This document shows positions 10,592 through 21,704 of a stretch of DNA of 64,000 nucleotides, one piece after another. Position numbers and translations under genes: made by a program. Under the pieces are notes generated by a model. The model searched no databases. It had not been told where the DNA came from and was given only the letters and a program-made list of their open reading frames with translations. This DNA comes from Amanita rubescens (taxonomy: Eukaryota > Basidiomycota > Agaricomycetes > Agaricales > Amanitaceae): contig WION01000002.1 of NCBI GenBank assembly GCA_015039365.1, positions 682,001-746,000 on the forward strand, in the 5' to 3' direction. Positions within the stretch are counted from its first letter, which is position 1. Every line of letters begins with the position of its first letter.

Positions 10592-12335
10592 TCAAGCAGG
10601 TGCTATCGGGAACCACTTGTTAAATATGCTTTCTGGATCGTATTTTCTCTTGATTCTTTGAAGTCTGGGGTATTTAGCACCAAACGCCGCCTCAGCCTTG
10701 TTCAAGCAATCCGAATCTAGTAGTGCATCTCCATCTACAAAAATGCTTCAATTAAACCAGCCATGACCACTCAACCTGGGAGCTCACCATAATTGCCGTA
10801 GCCAAAAGATGACGGGTTATTTAAAAGAGATTTGTCGCCAAGTATGGCGCCGCAGATCTCGTGTCCTATTTCTCGTGCTTCTTGTGAACGATCACTGACA
10901 TTATCCCATTGAAGTACGAGTAATACACTTGTGTTGCCGGTTCGGTGGAAAGCCGTGGAGTCGTTCGGCACAGCCATGACCTTATTTTGAGGCAGATATT
11001 CAAATATAACTATGCACCTCATGTCCTTTAGTTGCATTTCAGCGAGTTTTTCCAAGAGTCTCTTGTTTATGGCAAAATCGGGGGCACTGTGAGCCACTGG
11101 TTTCATATACACACCATTCCCATGGTTGGCTAAATCATTCTAAAAAGACACATCAAAACGAGTCGGAGCTACCCAATATAAATCATCACGAACCTGCATG
11201 GCATTGAGCTCCTCATACGGAATTTCCCCTGTCGTGTCATGTACTGGTCCTTAAACAAGAACAATAAATATAATATTTCTCTCAATAGAGGAAGCTGCAA
11301 ACCAAGATCAAGAAGAGCTTTGAAATTTCTTCTACCCTCCTCCACGGAACCGTTGTAAAACACAGTGCAAGAGATGATGGGCTAGAAGCGGCGTCAAAAA
11401 GTAGGAAAATCTAGCTGAAAGATCCCTACTTCTCCATTTGGACCATTGGCGTGTATAGCCATCAGCCCTTCTCTCTCGCCAGCCTTGGGCCACCAGTCCT
11501 TGAGAACTTTGACCACTGACTCGAAAAGTGGTGGAGGATACACGAGGAAGCCTGCATAGACCGTACGACGCTGCGGATGTAATTTGATCACAAACCGGGT
11601 GACTACCCCAAAGTTGCTACCTCCACCCCGGATAGCAAAGAACAAGTCTGGATTTTCGTTTTCGCTAACGGTAATCACCGAGCCACTTGCAGTTACCAAA
11701 GTCGCCTAGGCAAGTTATCGCATCCGTATGTAATGATCTAGTGGTGGCTTACTTTAACCAGATTGTCGATGACCAAACCATATGAGCTTGTTAACCAACC
11801 GAATCCGCCTCCCAAGGTGAGCCTAGAAATAGGCAGTCAAAAGTGACGTCAATGAGCATATAGCAATGCAAATACCCCCCGACGCCAGTCTAGAGGGAAA
11901 AACTCAATAAATCAGAAGTGGAGATAAATCAGGTACACTGACATGATTGATTGTACCTGCCACGGATGCAAGACCATACTTGATGGCCGTTTCATCAACG
12001 GTTTTCCAAAGGGCTCCTCCATCAATGTGAGCGAGCTGTTTCTCGGCCTCAATGGTGACACCATTAAGGTAACGAGAGAGATCAATAACGACGCCACCTT
12101 CAGTTGAAGATGCGCCACTGGGACTATGTCCTCCACCTCGAATTGCAATCGGTGAGCCATTGTCTCTTGCGTACTTGATCGCTAAAATAACATCTTCCTC
12201 GTCCTTGACAAAGGCAACGAGAGAAGCCCTCCGAGCGGCGTTTGCTGCCCATCGCTTAATCGCATCGTCGTAGCCGACATCGTCTGGCTTGACGAGATCG
12301 CCCTTGAATTTCGCGGAGAGAGCAGAGATAGACAT
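10592..12335 (-). CDS. BBE-1 copy A: berberine-bridge-type FAD-linked oxidoreductase
   Basis: Exons (minus): 11943-12335, 11876-11889, 11753-11822, 11430-11705, 11303-11381, 11194-11249, 10788-11139, 10592-10734; the sum is 1383 nt, giving 460 residues. The start is MSISALSAKFKGDLV at 12335; an upstream in-frame TTG is not used. FAD-binding fold with RGGGHSPSG (His for covalent FAD) and [16 protein letters not shown], then [20 protein letters not shown] and a C-terminal BBE part ending [10 protein letters not shown]. The Cys of bicovalent relatives is absent (GVGG). All splice borders are canonical apart from a weak GTCAGT donor. It is the rightmost and presumably founding or most recently copied unit of the array, and it faces the divergent gene at 12644. 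Substrate unknown; fungal relatives sit in secondary metabolism or carbohydrate oxidation. Confidence 0.9.
11876..11889 (-). other. 14-nt micro-exon of BBE-1 copy A
   Basis: ACTGGCGTCGGGGG on the minus strand encodes the T-G-V-G-G turn that leads into [10 protein letters not shown] of the FAD domain. Exon phase on both sides only works if these 14 nt are kept. The same exon is present in copies B (8800-8813) and C. Confidence 0.8.
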
Positions 12336-12360
12336 TGTGATCTTAGGAGCCAATTCGTAG

Positions 12361-12370
12361 CATTTTATAC
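12361..12370 (-). promoter_or_regulatory. TATA-like element upstream of BBE-1 copy A
   Basis: Minus-strand GTATAAAATG, about 26-35 bp before the ATG of copy A. The distal TATAAATAG element of copies B and C is missing here because a segment of roughly 25 bp is absent between GGTCTT and CGGGCGCGG. Confidence 0.4.
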
Positions 12371-12643
12371 GTCGAGGAATGTGGAGCGGATGTCGCGCTC
12401 AATGACATGGTCTTACTCGGGCGCGGTATCACATTGACATAAGGCCTCGATCTTCGATTAATGATCAAGCTTCGGAAACGCGATCGCAATGGGCACAGTC
12501 GGCTTCTCCTATCTATGATGCCTCGATGAATCCGTGCGGCTGCACTGCAACGGGACCTCATTGCTCACCCTATAAGTGTCCCTATTGATCCCCTTTCCGT
12601 TACCGTCTGTTTCAACCACGCCGCTGGTATCTTGGCATCCTCA

Positions 12644-13585
12644 ATGGCAGCCCTTGCCTATGCCCCTGTTCACAGCAGCTATGGCATCGGTAGTGTAATT
12701 TCTCGTCCGCAGTCGGTCGCATACATGGCCCCACACGCGGCATATTCTCATGGGGTTTATTCAGATCCTCTTCTACACTCTTATACCAGCGTAAGTGCCT
12801 TGAATATCATATGTAAATCGGACTGATCAGGTCAAAAAAGGGGCCTTATACCTCCTATGAAGCATCTCGTAGCTCTACTAGTCTTGTGCCTTTAAGCCGT
12901 CGATTGACCAATCGTTGTATGCTGCGTCCTCTGAAGACATGCGATGTTTAGCTGACTTCAGCGTAGCGTACAACAACCTCCTTGATTATGATTATCCGGG
13001 TGGCCAACTAGCGCCCGCTCTCGGATCCATGCCTTTGTCTGTTCCGCGTCATAGACGTCGTTCAAGCGTATCTTTTGTGACTCGGCCTCCCATGCTGGAT
13101 CAGTATCGCCTGTCGGGATCTCATCAGATCAAATTTAAGAGGAGAGGTGCTTTCAGCGCCGGCATAACCCTTGCTGAAGCCCAATCCCACATCCGGCTTT
13201 CCAATAATGATCATTACACGTTGCGTGACCTGAACGCTGACGGGCGCGATACCATCCTCTTGACAGTTAGGGTATGTATTAGTTTCTTATACGTTTCCAC
13301 ATTAATTGATAAACATTTGAATCAGTGGACTGGCTACGCACCGATGAGTTATGAGATCCCGTTGGATTCGTATAGCGGTAGACTTAGCCTTCAAACATTG
13401 TCAAGACGAGTTGCCCGCGCATGTGTTCATTATCTCCAGGTTTGTCTTGTTCACAGACAACGGGGAGTGGTGCTGATGTAAAATTACAGAGCAATATGGT
13501 ACCGATTATGTGGGATCGCGTCGAGATCCATCACATTGAGGAGATTGGAATGGGTGTTTGGCAGCCGATGCTGCGAGCCATATGA
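12644..13585 (+). CDS. Conserved basidiomycete protein of unknown function (DUF6741-like)
   Basis: Exons: 12644-12790, about 12882-13271, 13326-13439, 13490-13585. The C-terminal half is strongly conserved-looking: QIKFKRRGAFSAGITLAEAQ, RWTGYAPMSYEIPLDSYSGR, LSRRVARACVHYLQ, VEIHHIEEIGMGVWQPML. I recognise this as a basidiomycete family of unknown function, probably the one filed as DUF6741. The exon 1/2 junction is uncertain. Using the acceptor ending at 12881 gives an open frame (SYTS|SCAFKPSIDQSLYAAS). However, the family-like sequence SYEASRSSTSLVPLSRR can be read just upstream in a different frame, which would need a one-base indel near 12898-12905. Divergent from BBE-1 copy A. Confidence 0.7.
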
Positions 13586-13844
13586 GATTCCGTATTGACC
13601 CGGACGTGCCCTTTGTTAATATTGGCGGAAAGCTGTGGAAGGAATGTTCAAGATACAATGTTTAATGTTATCATTGGAGTATAGTAGTACACATACAAGA
13701 GTCGCTGAGCGTAACATCCTTATTTGTATTTGTTGCGGGACGCTCAGCGTGTGCTCCGGTGCACCGTCCACGCATAATTCCTCTACGCCATTTCCGTGTC
13801 AAGTATCTTATATTGGAAAAGGCGTGACTATTCGCAACTGCAAT

Positions 13845-16264
13845 ATGCCCGAGGCACAAATTTTTAAGGTAGTTCACCTTTCTTTCACACCAACTCCCAC
13901 TCAATTGTATCATCATGTAAGGCCACGTACAGTGGAATACCCGTCTACGAGATGTGTGTAGTTTCTGGCGTGGTCTGGAGCTTGGTCTGAATGAGCTGAA
14001 CACGTGTAGGATGTGCAAAGGAGTCGCTGTCATGAGGCGACGCGCTGACTCGTGGTTGAACGCAACGCAGATTTTGAAAGTTGCGGGGTTTGACAAACCT
14101 CAGAGAACTCGCGTACTTGAACGTGAGGTACAGAAAGGGGAACACGAGAAAGTCCAGGGTGGTTATGGTAAATACCAAGGTATCATTATCTGCGAATATT
14201 TGTTTCGGGCACTGAGCGCTAATTCATGGACAAGGAACGTGGATTCCTCTCGACCGCGGACTTGGTCTGGCCAAGCAGTATAATTGCGAACATCTCCTTC
14301 GACCTATCATTGAATTTCAACCCGCCGCAAAGAGTCCACCTCTGGCGCCGAAACATCTCGTGTCGAGCGCCGTTAGCCGACCGACGCGTCGTAGCCATGT
14401 TGTCGAACCCCCTCCGAGTGTGTCAGTAATCCACACGAGGTCTTCGCGTCGGCAAACACAGGAAACGGCCGAACGCGATTCTGATCATGAAACCCTTTCT
14501 ATGCACGGGTCCGAAGACGGTTCGATGACCCCCTCCCCATCAGAAGCCTCATCAAGCTCTCGCACGCCTTCTCCTATCAATAGCCCTCCCGCATCCTACA
14601 GTGGCATCGAGGATACTTCTCAGCGGGTTGTTGATGGTCGGCGGAGGCAGCGGCGCTCTCTTGACGAACGACTTGAAGATCTTTCTGACGAAGATCGCAA
14701 TGCGTCACTCGACTCGAGATCGTATGGTGACCAAATCCTGGAATATTTCATATCAGATACAAATCAAATACCACCATTACTGATTTCACCACCTGCAGAC
14801 TTCGATCCTAACATGCCTATTGATGACGACAGTCATACTGCCCTTCATTGGGGTTGTGCCATGGGCCGCATCCGCGTCGTCAAGCTATTATTAACAGCAG
14901 GTGCTGACATCTATCGGGTCAACAAGTCTGGTCAGACTGCGTTGATGCGTAGCGTTATGTTCGCCAATAATTACGATGTTCGAAAGTTTCCAGAGCTCTA
15001 CGAACTCCTCCATAGATCTACTTTGAATGTCGACAGCTTCAACCGTACCGTCTTTCACCATGTTGTCGACGTCGCCATGTCAAAAGGCAAAACTCATGCT
15101 GCACGCTATTACATGGAAACAATTTTGAACAGGTTATCAGATTATCCCAAAGAACTTGCCGACGTAATTAATTTTCAAGACGAAGATGGTGAAACTGCCC
15201 TTACAATGGCCGCTAGGTGTAGGAGCAAGCGTCTCGTCAAATTATTAATTGACCATGGTGCTGATCCCAAAATCATGAATAATGACGGAAAGAGTGCAGA
15301 AGACTATATTTTAGAAGATGAACGTTTTCGCTCGTCGCCTGTTCCCCCATCGCGCGTTGCAGCCATGTCCTTCCGGGCCGGACAAGTCGCATACCCACCG
15401 ATGAACGCCTCGGTGAATTACTCATTTGCCCCGATGAACGGAGACCGGCCGCCATTACATCATTCAACTGCAGCTCAGCGGGCAAGTACACGCTGTGTCA
15501 ACGATATGGCTACTCTCCTCGACAGCTTAGCTTCGTCGTTTGACCAAGAGCTCAAGGACAAAGAACGGGATATGAACCAAGCACATGCCCTTCTAGCTAA
15601 TATCCAAGCAGAAATTTTGGAGAGTCAACGGGCAGTTAATAACCTTAAAGGTCAAGCAGAGGGGCTTGTGTTGGCATCTCAGAATTTACAGCATCTTGAG
15701 CAAGAACTATTGACTAAAATGGGTAGGCGATATCGACTCGGTTGGGAAAAATGGGTCAAGGATGAGGAGGCCAGGGAAAAATCTATTGGATACGGGGATG
15801 TCGGAAAGATGGCATTGGATCCATCAAAGCAGGAGGAAACCAAAGCAGAGTCAGGATTCCAGGGGGATCGAACAAGTGGAAAGCGTCAGTTCATGGATGA
15901 AGACAACTCAGACTTAGAGGTATTGTATGCAAACATACCAACTGATCCAGCAGAGTTGAAGAGAGCTTGTGACGGATTACGTGAAGAAATTCCTCAGCAT
16001 CGTAAGAGAAGAAAAACGATGTTTGAGGAGCTGGTAACATTCCAGGCCGAAGCTGGCACGGGTGGAAGAATGGGAGAATACAGGCGTTTAATCGCTGCAG
16101 GATGTGGAGGGGTATCCCCTTCTGAGATCGATCACGTTTTGGGAATGTTGCTGGAGGTAAGAATTATGCTATCGAGTCACCAGTCGTCTTCTGAGCATCT
16201 CGACAGACTTTGGAATCAGAAGAGCCGAGCTCATCATCAACCGCCTGGAGTGGAACCAAGATGA
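13845..16264 (+). CDS. APSES-domain cell-cycle transcription factor, Mbp1/Res type
   Basis: Exons 13845-13868, 13922-13953, 14010-14179, 14235-16264; 751 residues. The N-terminal APSES/KilA-N DNA-binding domain (residues about 8-110) reads [61 protein letters not shown] disordered Ser-rich stretch follows. Next come ankyrin repeats ([40 protein letters not shown]), a coiled coil, and a C-terminal helical region typical of Mbp1/Swi6 dimer partners. Such proteins form MBF, which drives G1/S genes. The first three exons are tiny (24, 32 and 170 nt), so automatic models easily lose the DNA-binding domain. CDC14, another cell-cycle regulator, lies 6 kb downstream, but that need not mean co-regulation. 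Confidence 0.92.
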
Positions 16265-16438
16265 TTTCAGTTGGATAATCTATCTTATGAATTTATGTCG
16301 TTGTATCTGTATGTGCAACATGCCCTGTTTGTATCCGTGTCCTTTAGCAATAGTATTACCTTGATGTTATGAAGTCACATGATCTACTGTTTTTTGGCGT
16401 TTAAACCAGCTGGCTGCTGGATCAGAGGTCCATCGCGC

Positions 16439-17700
16439 ATGTCGTCCACCCCACTCTCAAGGCGTCAGGCCCTTAGTGCGGCGACCTCAAAGCCATGGAC
16501 AACAAACTTTAGGCACCTTCTTCCCCTACCCAGGAAATGGCTAAAAAGGACGGGTATTCGCGACTCCGTCATTAAAGCAGCACGGCCGAAGGACAGATTC
16601 AAGTGGTGGAATATCGTGCCGGGAGACCAAATACGTCTTCTCGGAGATAGAACGAACACCATACACGAGGTACTCAGCATCAACAGACTCAGTAACCGTG
16701 TCTTCGTCAAGGGAGCCGTGAATGTGAGTTGACTGAACCGTATCCCGGCGAGTTCATATTCAGACCGACGTTTCTTAGAGTAGGCAGGAAGACAACGGGA
16801 AAATTCCACCAAGCAAGAATTACCACTACTCCCGGTGTCAACTTTTCATTGGCAATTACGAGTTTCCCTCGCTCAAAAATCCCCTCGAGCCTCAGCTTCT
16901 ACCGTAAGTAAAATGTCCTGTATCCGCATGATACCAGCTACTGAGTTGTGACAGTGTATTTGCTCAGCGCCTTGGAGCCACAAAACCTGGGTGGAATTCC
17001 TTTCTCCGTCGGTTTGATTGGGAACGGTTTGCGGCCAAAACTATTCCAGTAATACCTCATCTGAGAGGCCAGAAGGTGCCCATTCCGTGGCCCGAGCCGG
17101 AGAAGCCTGAGTATCCCGAACGTATGTATATTCAGCTAATGAGACTGTCCTTTGTTGACTTCTGGACCAGCTGGCATATATGACACGACGAAGGAAGAGG
17201 TCGCAAAAGTGACGTATAAACCGCCGGTGTTCCACCCAACACTGAAGACTTTGGTGCCTCGTCCACCTTCGGAGGATGAATTTTTGACCGCATTATACAA
17301 TCCCCATATCGAACGAACCTTTGGCGAGTCGCCTCATGTCGAAACGTTCCTTGCTAAGGAACTCTCGAATCCACACTCGCGAGCCAAGAAGCTTAAACGG
17401 TGGAAGGAGCGCCAATACCGCAAGAGGGAATTGTTGAAGGATTTTGTGGGAAAGGAGATTCAGAATCTAAATGGGCGGACCCTTCGTGAGGCGAAGGCGG
17501 AAGCAACATTCAAATGGCGTGAACATATGAGTGCAGAGAAGGAAGCTCTGAGAAAGACGAGATGGAAGCACAGAGGGGCGGAAGCGAGATTAGAAAGGAA
17601 GAGAGCGCGGAAAGCGAGGAAGGAAGTGAAGAAGAGGCAACGACTCACGCAACTTGTTTTGCGCGAGGAAGAGAACCAAGTTGTTCCCAAGAGTGTCTAG
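16439..17700 (+). CDS. MRPL40: Mitochondrial large-subunit ribosomal protein uL24m (MRPL40)
   Basis: Exons 16439-16723, 16788-16903, 16955-17121, 17171-17700; 365 residues. A KOW-type segment (WWNIVPGDQIRLLGDRTNTI..VLSINRLSNRVFVKG) is followed by NYHYSRCQLFIGNYEFP and a long basic C-terminal helix rich in Arg/Lys. This layout fits yeast Mrpl40/uL24m. The N-terminal residues (MSSTPLSRRQALSAATSKPW) are basic and poor in acidic residues, as in a mitochondrial presequence. The exon 2 frame was chosen by matching NYHYSRCQLFIGNYEF; the other frame looks like random sequence. Confidence 0.88.
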
Positions 17701-17743
17701 TGTAGACTACTATACGTACTAGCGCAGCCATATCATTTACCAC

Positions 17744-19326
17744 ATGACCATCATCTCAGAACCTCCTTATCAAGCCCTTCCCAACGATGTCCCAGCCATA
17801 GACACGGAAGAAGATACCCAGCCAGAACCCTTGATAGTGGATGTGCAGACGAGATATATATTCTTTGTACTCGGGTGTGCACTGCTACTCCCATGGAATG
17901 GTAAATCTTCCCAAAACTGGATGTTCATATATTGATCACACAACCTCCAGTAATCATAACAGCGGTCCCATTCTTCCTCTCCCGATTGAACGATTCTCCC
18001 CACTTCAAGCTGGTCTTCAGTTCATATCTTACGACTTCTTCGAGCATATTCAACTTTGCATTCCTTGCACATGCGACTTTCCGTGAAAGAACAGTGAGTT
18101 AATTCGCTCGTTTTGCGACGCGACATTGCAAACCTAAATATTTCCTGTTCATAAAGATACCTCCCTCACGCGAATCATGGAGAATGATCATCACCTTAAT
18201 CGCTTTAACCGCTATGTTGGCACTCTCCACATTGTTTCGGGTTCCCAGTGGACTTTTCGCCGCTTTTGTACTGTTCAACGCATGCGCGCAGTCAGCATGT
18301 GGCGCCTACCTACAAGAAGCTGTCATTGCAGTCAGTTCCCTGTTCGGTGCTGCTGCCATTCAACCTATCATGGCTGGGCAGGCTGCTGTAGCCGTAGCCG
18401 TTAGCACTGTACAAGTGTTTAGTGCTGCAGCAAGTCTTTGGGGTCTTTCCCGAAACGCTATCGCCACATACGTGAGCGACGGATCGGTTGAGGAACATTC
18501 CGCTCTCATATTCTTCTCTTTCTCCACAATTTTTCTCGTCTTTTGTGCTCTAGTCCACGACCGGCTAGTGCGAACGCCCATATACAAGACTGTTGCTGCG
18601 CCTCTAGAAGATAAACTGCTACGACCTATAAATTCCGCAGAGGAAACTGCTGCACTTGTCCCTTCGATGGAAGGAGATAAGGCTCTGTCAGACCGAACGC
18701 GAGTCCTTGATGTGATGAAGGCAAATATCACATACCAATTTACCGTAGCATACGCATTCCTTATCACACTGGTACGTTGCGCTGCATGCATACCATCAGA
18801 TAATTGCTCACCATGATCATTTCAGAGCGTCTTCCCACCAATCACGACGTCCATACGACCAATAAGCCCGGACATCCATCCTCTCCTGTTCAGTTCTGTC
18901 CACTTCCTTGTATTCAACATCGGTGATCTACTAGGGCGTTACTCATGCTCTTTCCCCCGGCTTCGCATCTGGTCGGCTCAGCGTCTGTTAACACTATCGC
19001 TGATCCGTACCATCTTCGTTCCTCTGTTCTTAATGTGCAATGTGCAACGGCCCTCTGGTTCTACTAGCACCCCCATAATCAACTCTGACTTCCTATTCAT
19101 GCTCATCCTGCTCGCATTCGGAATGTCCAGTGGCTATCTGGGCAGCATGTGCATGATTTCGGCGCCATCTTTGGAGCATAACCCGCGGCTTAAAGGTCGA
19201 AAGTCTGACGTAGACATCGTTGCTACTATCACAAACTTTAGTCTTGTCGGCGGAATATTCATAGGAAGTGCTGCAAGTTTTGGCGTGAAGGCCGCAATTT
19301 GTAATTGTAATCCATTTATCGGGTGA
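17744..19326 (+). CDS. Equilibrative nucleoside transporter (ENT/SLC29 family)
   Basis: Exons 17744-17900, 17951-18093, 18157-18771, 18826-19326; 471 residues. Many hydrophobic segments: FFVLGCALLLPWNVIITAVP, IITLIALTAMLALSTL, the Gly/Ala-rich SLFGAAAIQPIMAGQAAVAV, LLFSSVHFLVFNIGDLLGRY, FGMSSGYLGSMCMISAPSLE, FSLVGGIFIGSAASFGVK. The LLPWN and FNIGDLLGR motifs are ENT signatures. It probably moves nucleosides across the vacuolar or plasma membrane; yeast Fun26 is the vacuolar counterpart. It starts 43 bp after the MRPL40 stop, on the same strand. Confidence 0.9.
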
Positions 19327-19377
19327 TACTGTAGTTCTGTAATTTCGTATGCAAGTGGTTAACATAGATACAACTAG

Positions 19378-21464
19378 TTACATCTTAGATACATCCGTCC
19401 CAGTTCGTTTACGAAACAACATTTCCGCGTTGGTATCACAAAGGACAGCTTCTCCAAAGTACACATTGCTTGGACGTCCATTCGGCATTTCGATATCATA
19501 CGCCATAAGAATATGAGCAAGGATAGCCTTCACCTCGCTTTCAGCGAAGAACCGCCCAGGACTGCGGCGGTGATCAGGGCCGGCTAAAATTCCGAATAGG
19601 CGATGATACATACCATGCATGTCGACCGTGTCCGAATAGTAAATAGGTGCTATCAAGGGTGACGAACTGGTGCTTGACTGCCTTCTCCATCTTGTTCACG
19701 CATCTTGAAGAACCGAAAGCCGTCGAAGGTATCTGGATCCGTATAATATGCCTACTTCAATGCATATAGCAAAATAGTAAATATGGAAGCGAGAGAAACA
19801 AACCGAATCAGCATGTATGCAGTTCAACGGAACAGCTGCTATGCAGCCGGCGGGGATTGTTGTACCGTCGGAAAAGGTAAAGTCCTTCATTACCTTGCGT
19901 TTCAGACCGACTGGGGAGCAAAATGTAAATTTCCCAAGACAAGGCCAACATCGGATACATACGTGAGCTTAAGAATGAAAATCGCATTGATTCCTTCATG
20001 AAGCTATCCAGTTTTCGTAGCTTTCCCATGGCCGCCTTTGTCCAGCCGTCTTCCTGGACCACGGCCTCAATCTCTTCTCGTAAAGGTTGCATATATTCTG
20101 AGTGATTTGCAAGGTCATATAAAATCTGAACTGCAGCCTATGAAGGAGCTCGACTAATGACTCGTCTTGTCAATAATGCGCACGCACAATGGTTGAAGTA
20201 TGGATAGCAGTAAAATTGGTGAAGAGCACGCGCTTCGTAATATTCGAAACACTTCGCTGGTCTCTCTCTGCGACGTCTAGCAACCAGCTGATGAGGTCAT
20301 TCTTGTCGTCATCTCAGCAGGCTGGAATATGCGGAAGAGAACAGCACATTACTAACAGGTTTACCGGGCCAGTTCTTTCCGTATTGTGCTTCATACTCAA
20401 GTCGTTCTTTAATCAATGGCTCGAGGTGTCGCTTGCCGCGTTTGACGTCACTATATATATTTGTGAAAAGATAGGCGACGGTCCTGAGGAAAGAATAGGT
20501 GGGTCGATGGGCATGCAGCGAATGGAATGCCTACGGTCTTAAAAAGGATGGGAATGCTTCAATAGTGAGCGCTGCTTGACAAGATCGATAGTAAAGTTCT
20601 TGGTCAGCGACATATAATCAATGTTACGACCTGCGAACGATAAGATTGAAATAGAGAGCTAGAACGTTGACACGTACAGAGGGGCAAGCCCACAAATATC
20701 CTGTTGCTTGATCTACAGACGACATTCATCACGGTCGAGTATAGCACGACTTTGGTCCATTCTAGTAAAGTCCTTTTAGCTATCAAATCAGTCAAGGAAT
20801 CAAGGCGATTTACCGTGTTCCTTGGTAGGGATATATTCAGCGAACGCGGTAATAATCTCGTCGTAAATATCTGGAAACGCAGCGCCAATGTTTCTAGTGA
20901 GTGTAGTCTTGATGATATCCACATGGAACGGATTGGCGTGTATTTCAGGTCCAAGGGTTATATCTGTGTGCAAGGTCTTTGTACGCGGTCAATTCACTGG
21001 GCCAAGGGCAATAAATATGAGCGCTCACATCCGCAACGGCATCTTGCGCTGAAAGAACATCATCAGGAGCCCGTCGGATTTCCTCAACCTTGTCAAATCC
21101 TGGGGCAATTACCAGCCACTGGGACATCATGGGTATTTTGTAAGTAGATTTGCGGTACTGAAATACATCAGCCGTGATGCAAATGCCTGATTCGAAGCTT
21201 GCGAACCTGGCCGTAGCCCTTCTGCAGCATTCCTCGACCATTTAGAAGGAATTGCAGAGCACCAATATAGGGGAATATAGAACCGACGGTAGGAATAGCA
21301 CGGAGCTGCGTATAAGGTGAGATTTATGTTGCCAGGTTGACTTTGCAAAATACCCTTCTGGTATGAATGATTGTTTTCAGGATATACGATGCAGAGTAAA
21401 TTAGGACAGCAGCTAGAAGTGTAACGAGTGTTTTGGATTCTACCATGAGTGTGCCTTGAAACAT
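19378..21464 (-). pseudogene. Cytochrome P450 with two apparent frame breaks
   Basis: Start MFQGTLMVESKTLVTLLAAV at 21464 gives an N-terminal membrane anchor. Exons can be followed through GQYRKSTYKIPMMSQWLV, DVLSAQDAVAD|TLHTDITLGPEIHANPF, WTKVVLYSTVMNVVCRSSNR, NFTAIHTSTI|AAVQILYDL, GWTKAAMGKLRKLDSFMKES and FTFSDGTTIPAGCI to FGHGRHAC|PGRFFAESEVK, where the haem Cys codon is split by an intron. This is a CYP5150-like basidiomycete layout. Two one-base problems remain: a missing base after DLVK (near 20571-20580, before ALTIEAFPSFLRP) and an extra G near 19676-19692 (DGEG versus AVKHQFVT). All other splice sites and motifs are intact, so this is either a very young pseudogene or a gene hit by assembly errors. 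Confidence 0.75.
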
Positions 21465-21704
21465 GTATAGACAAGATAATAAATATAACTAACGGTGATA
21501 AATGGGTACTGCAGGCGAGTAACCGGTGATCGAATCAGCCCGGTTCGGAATGCTGGAATGGACGAGTTGTTAGACGGCATTGTGGCTGAGGTAAACAAGG
21601 ACAAATAAGCGGGTATGTTCTGAAGCATTCAACAAGCCTGCTATAGTACCTCCATCTCGTCCAGTCCTCATCGCCTTGCGCGTCCTCCACGCCCTGCATT
21701 CTAG

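Larger units (their letters stand above)
2305..12335 (-). repeat. Three tandem BBE-1 / SnoaL / BBE-2 units
   Basis: Each unit reads, in transcription order, BBE-1 then SnoaL relic then BBE-2 relic. Unit starts (BBE-1 ATG) are at 12335, 9265 and 5508, so the steps are about 3.1 and 3.8 kb; the difference is explained by a large deletion in the unit A BBE-2 relic. Non-coding stretches such as the proximal promoter and introns are also near-identical, so whole segments were duplicated and not only coding sequence. The intact SnoaL gene at 1721-2179 closes the array on the left. Confidence 0.85.

Noticed and set aside
13585..13845. Reading frames at 13635-13961 (plus) and 13671-14096 (minus) as genes
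   Set aside because: They overlap the short 5' exons and introns of the APSES gene and have no family resemblance.
19560..19625. Haem cysteine of the P450 apparently replaced by serine (HRRSPGRFF)
   Set aside because: An intron (GTATGT..GCCGCAG) splits the Cys codon; spliced, the loop is FGHGRHACPGRFF.
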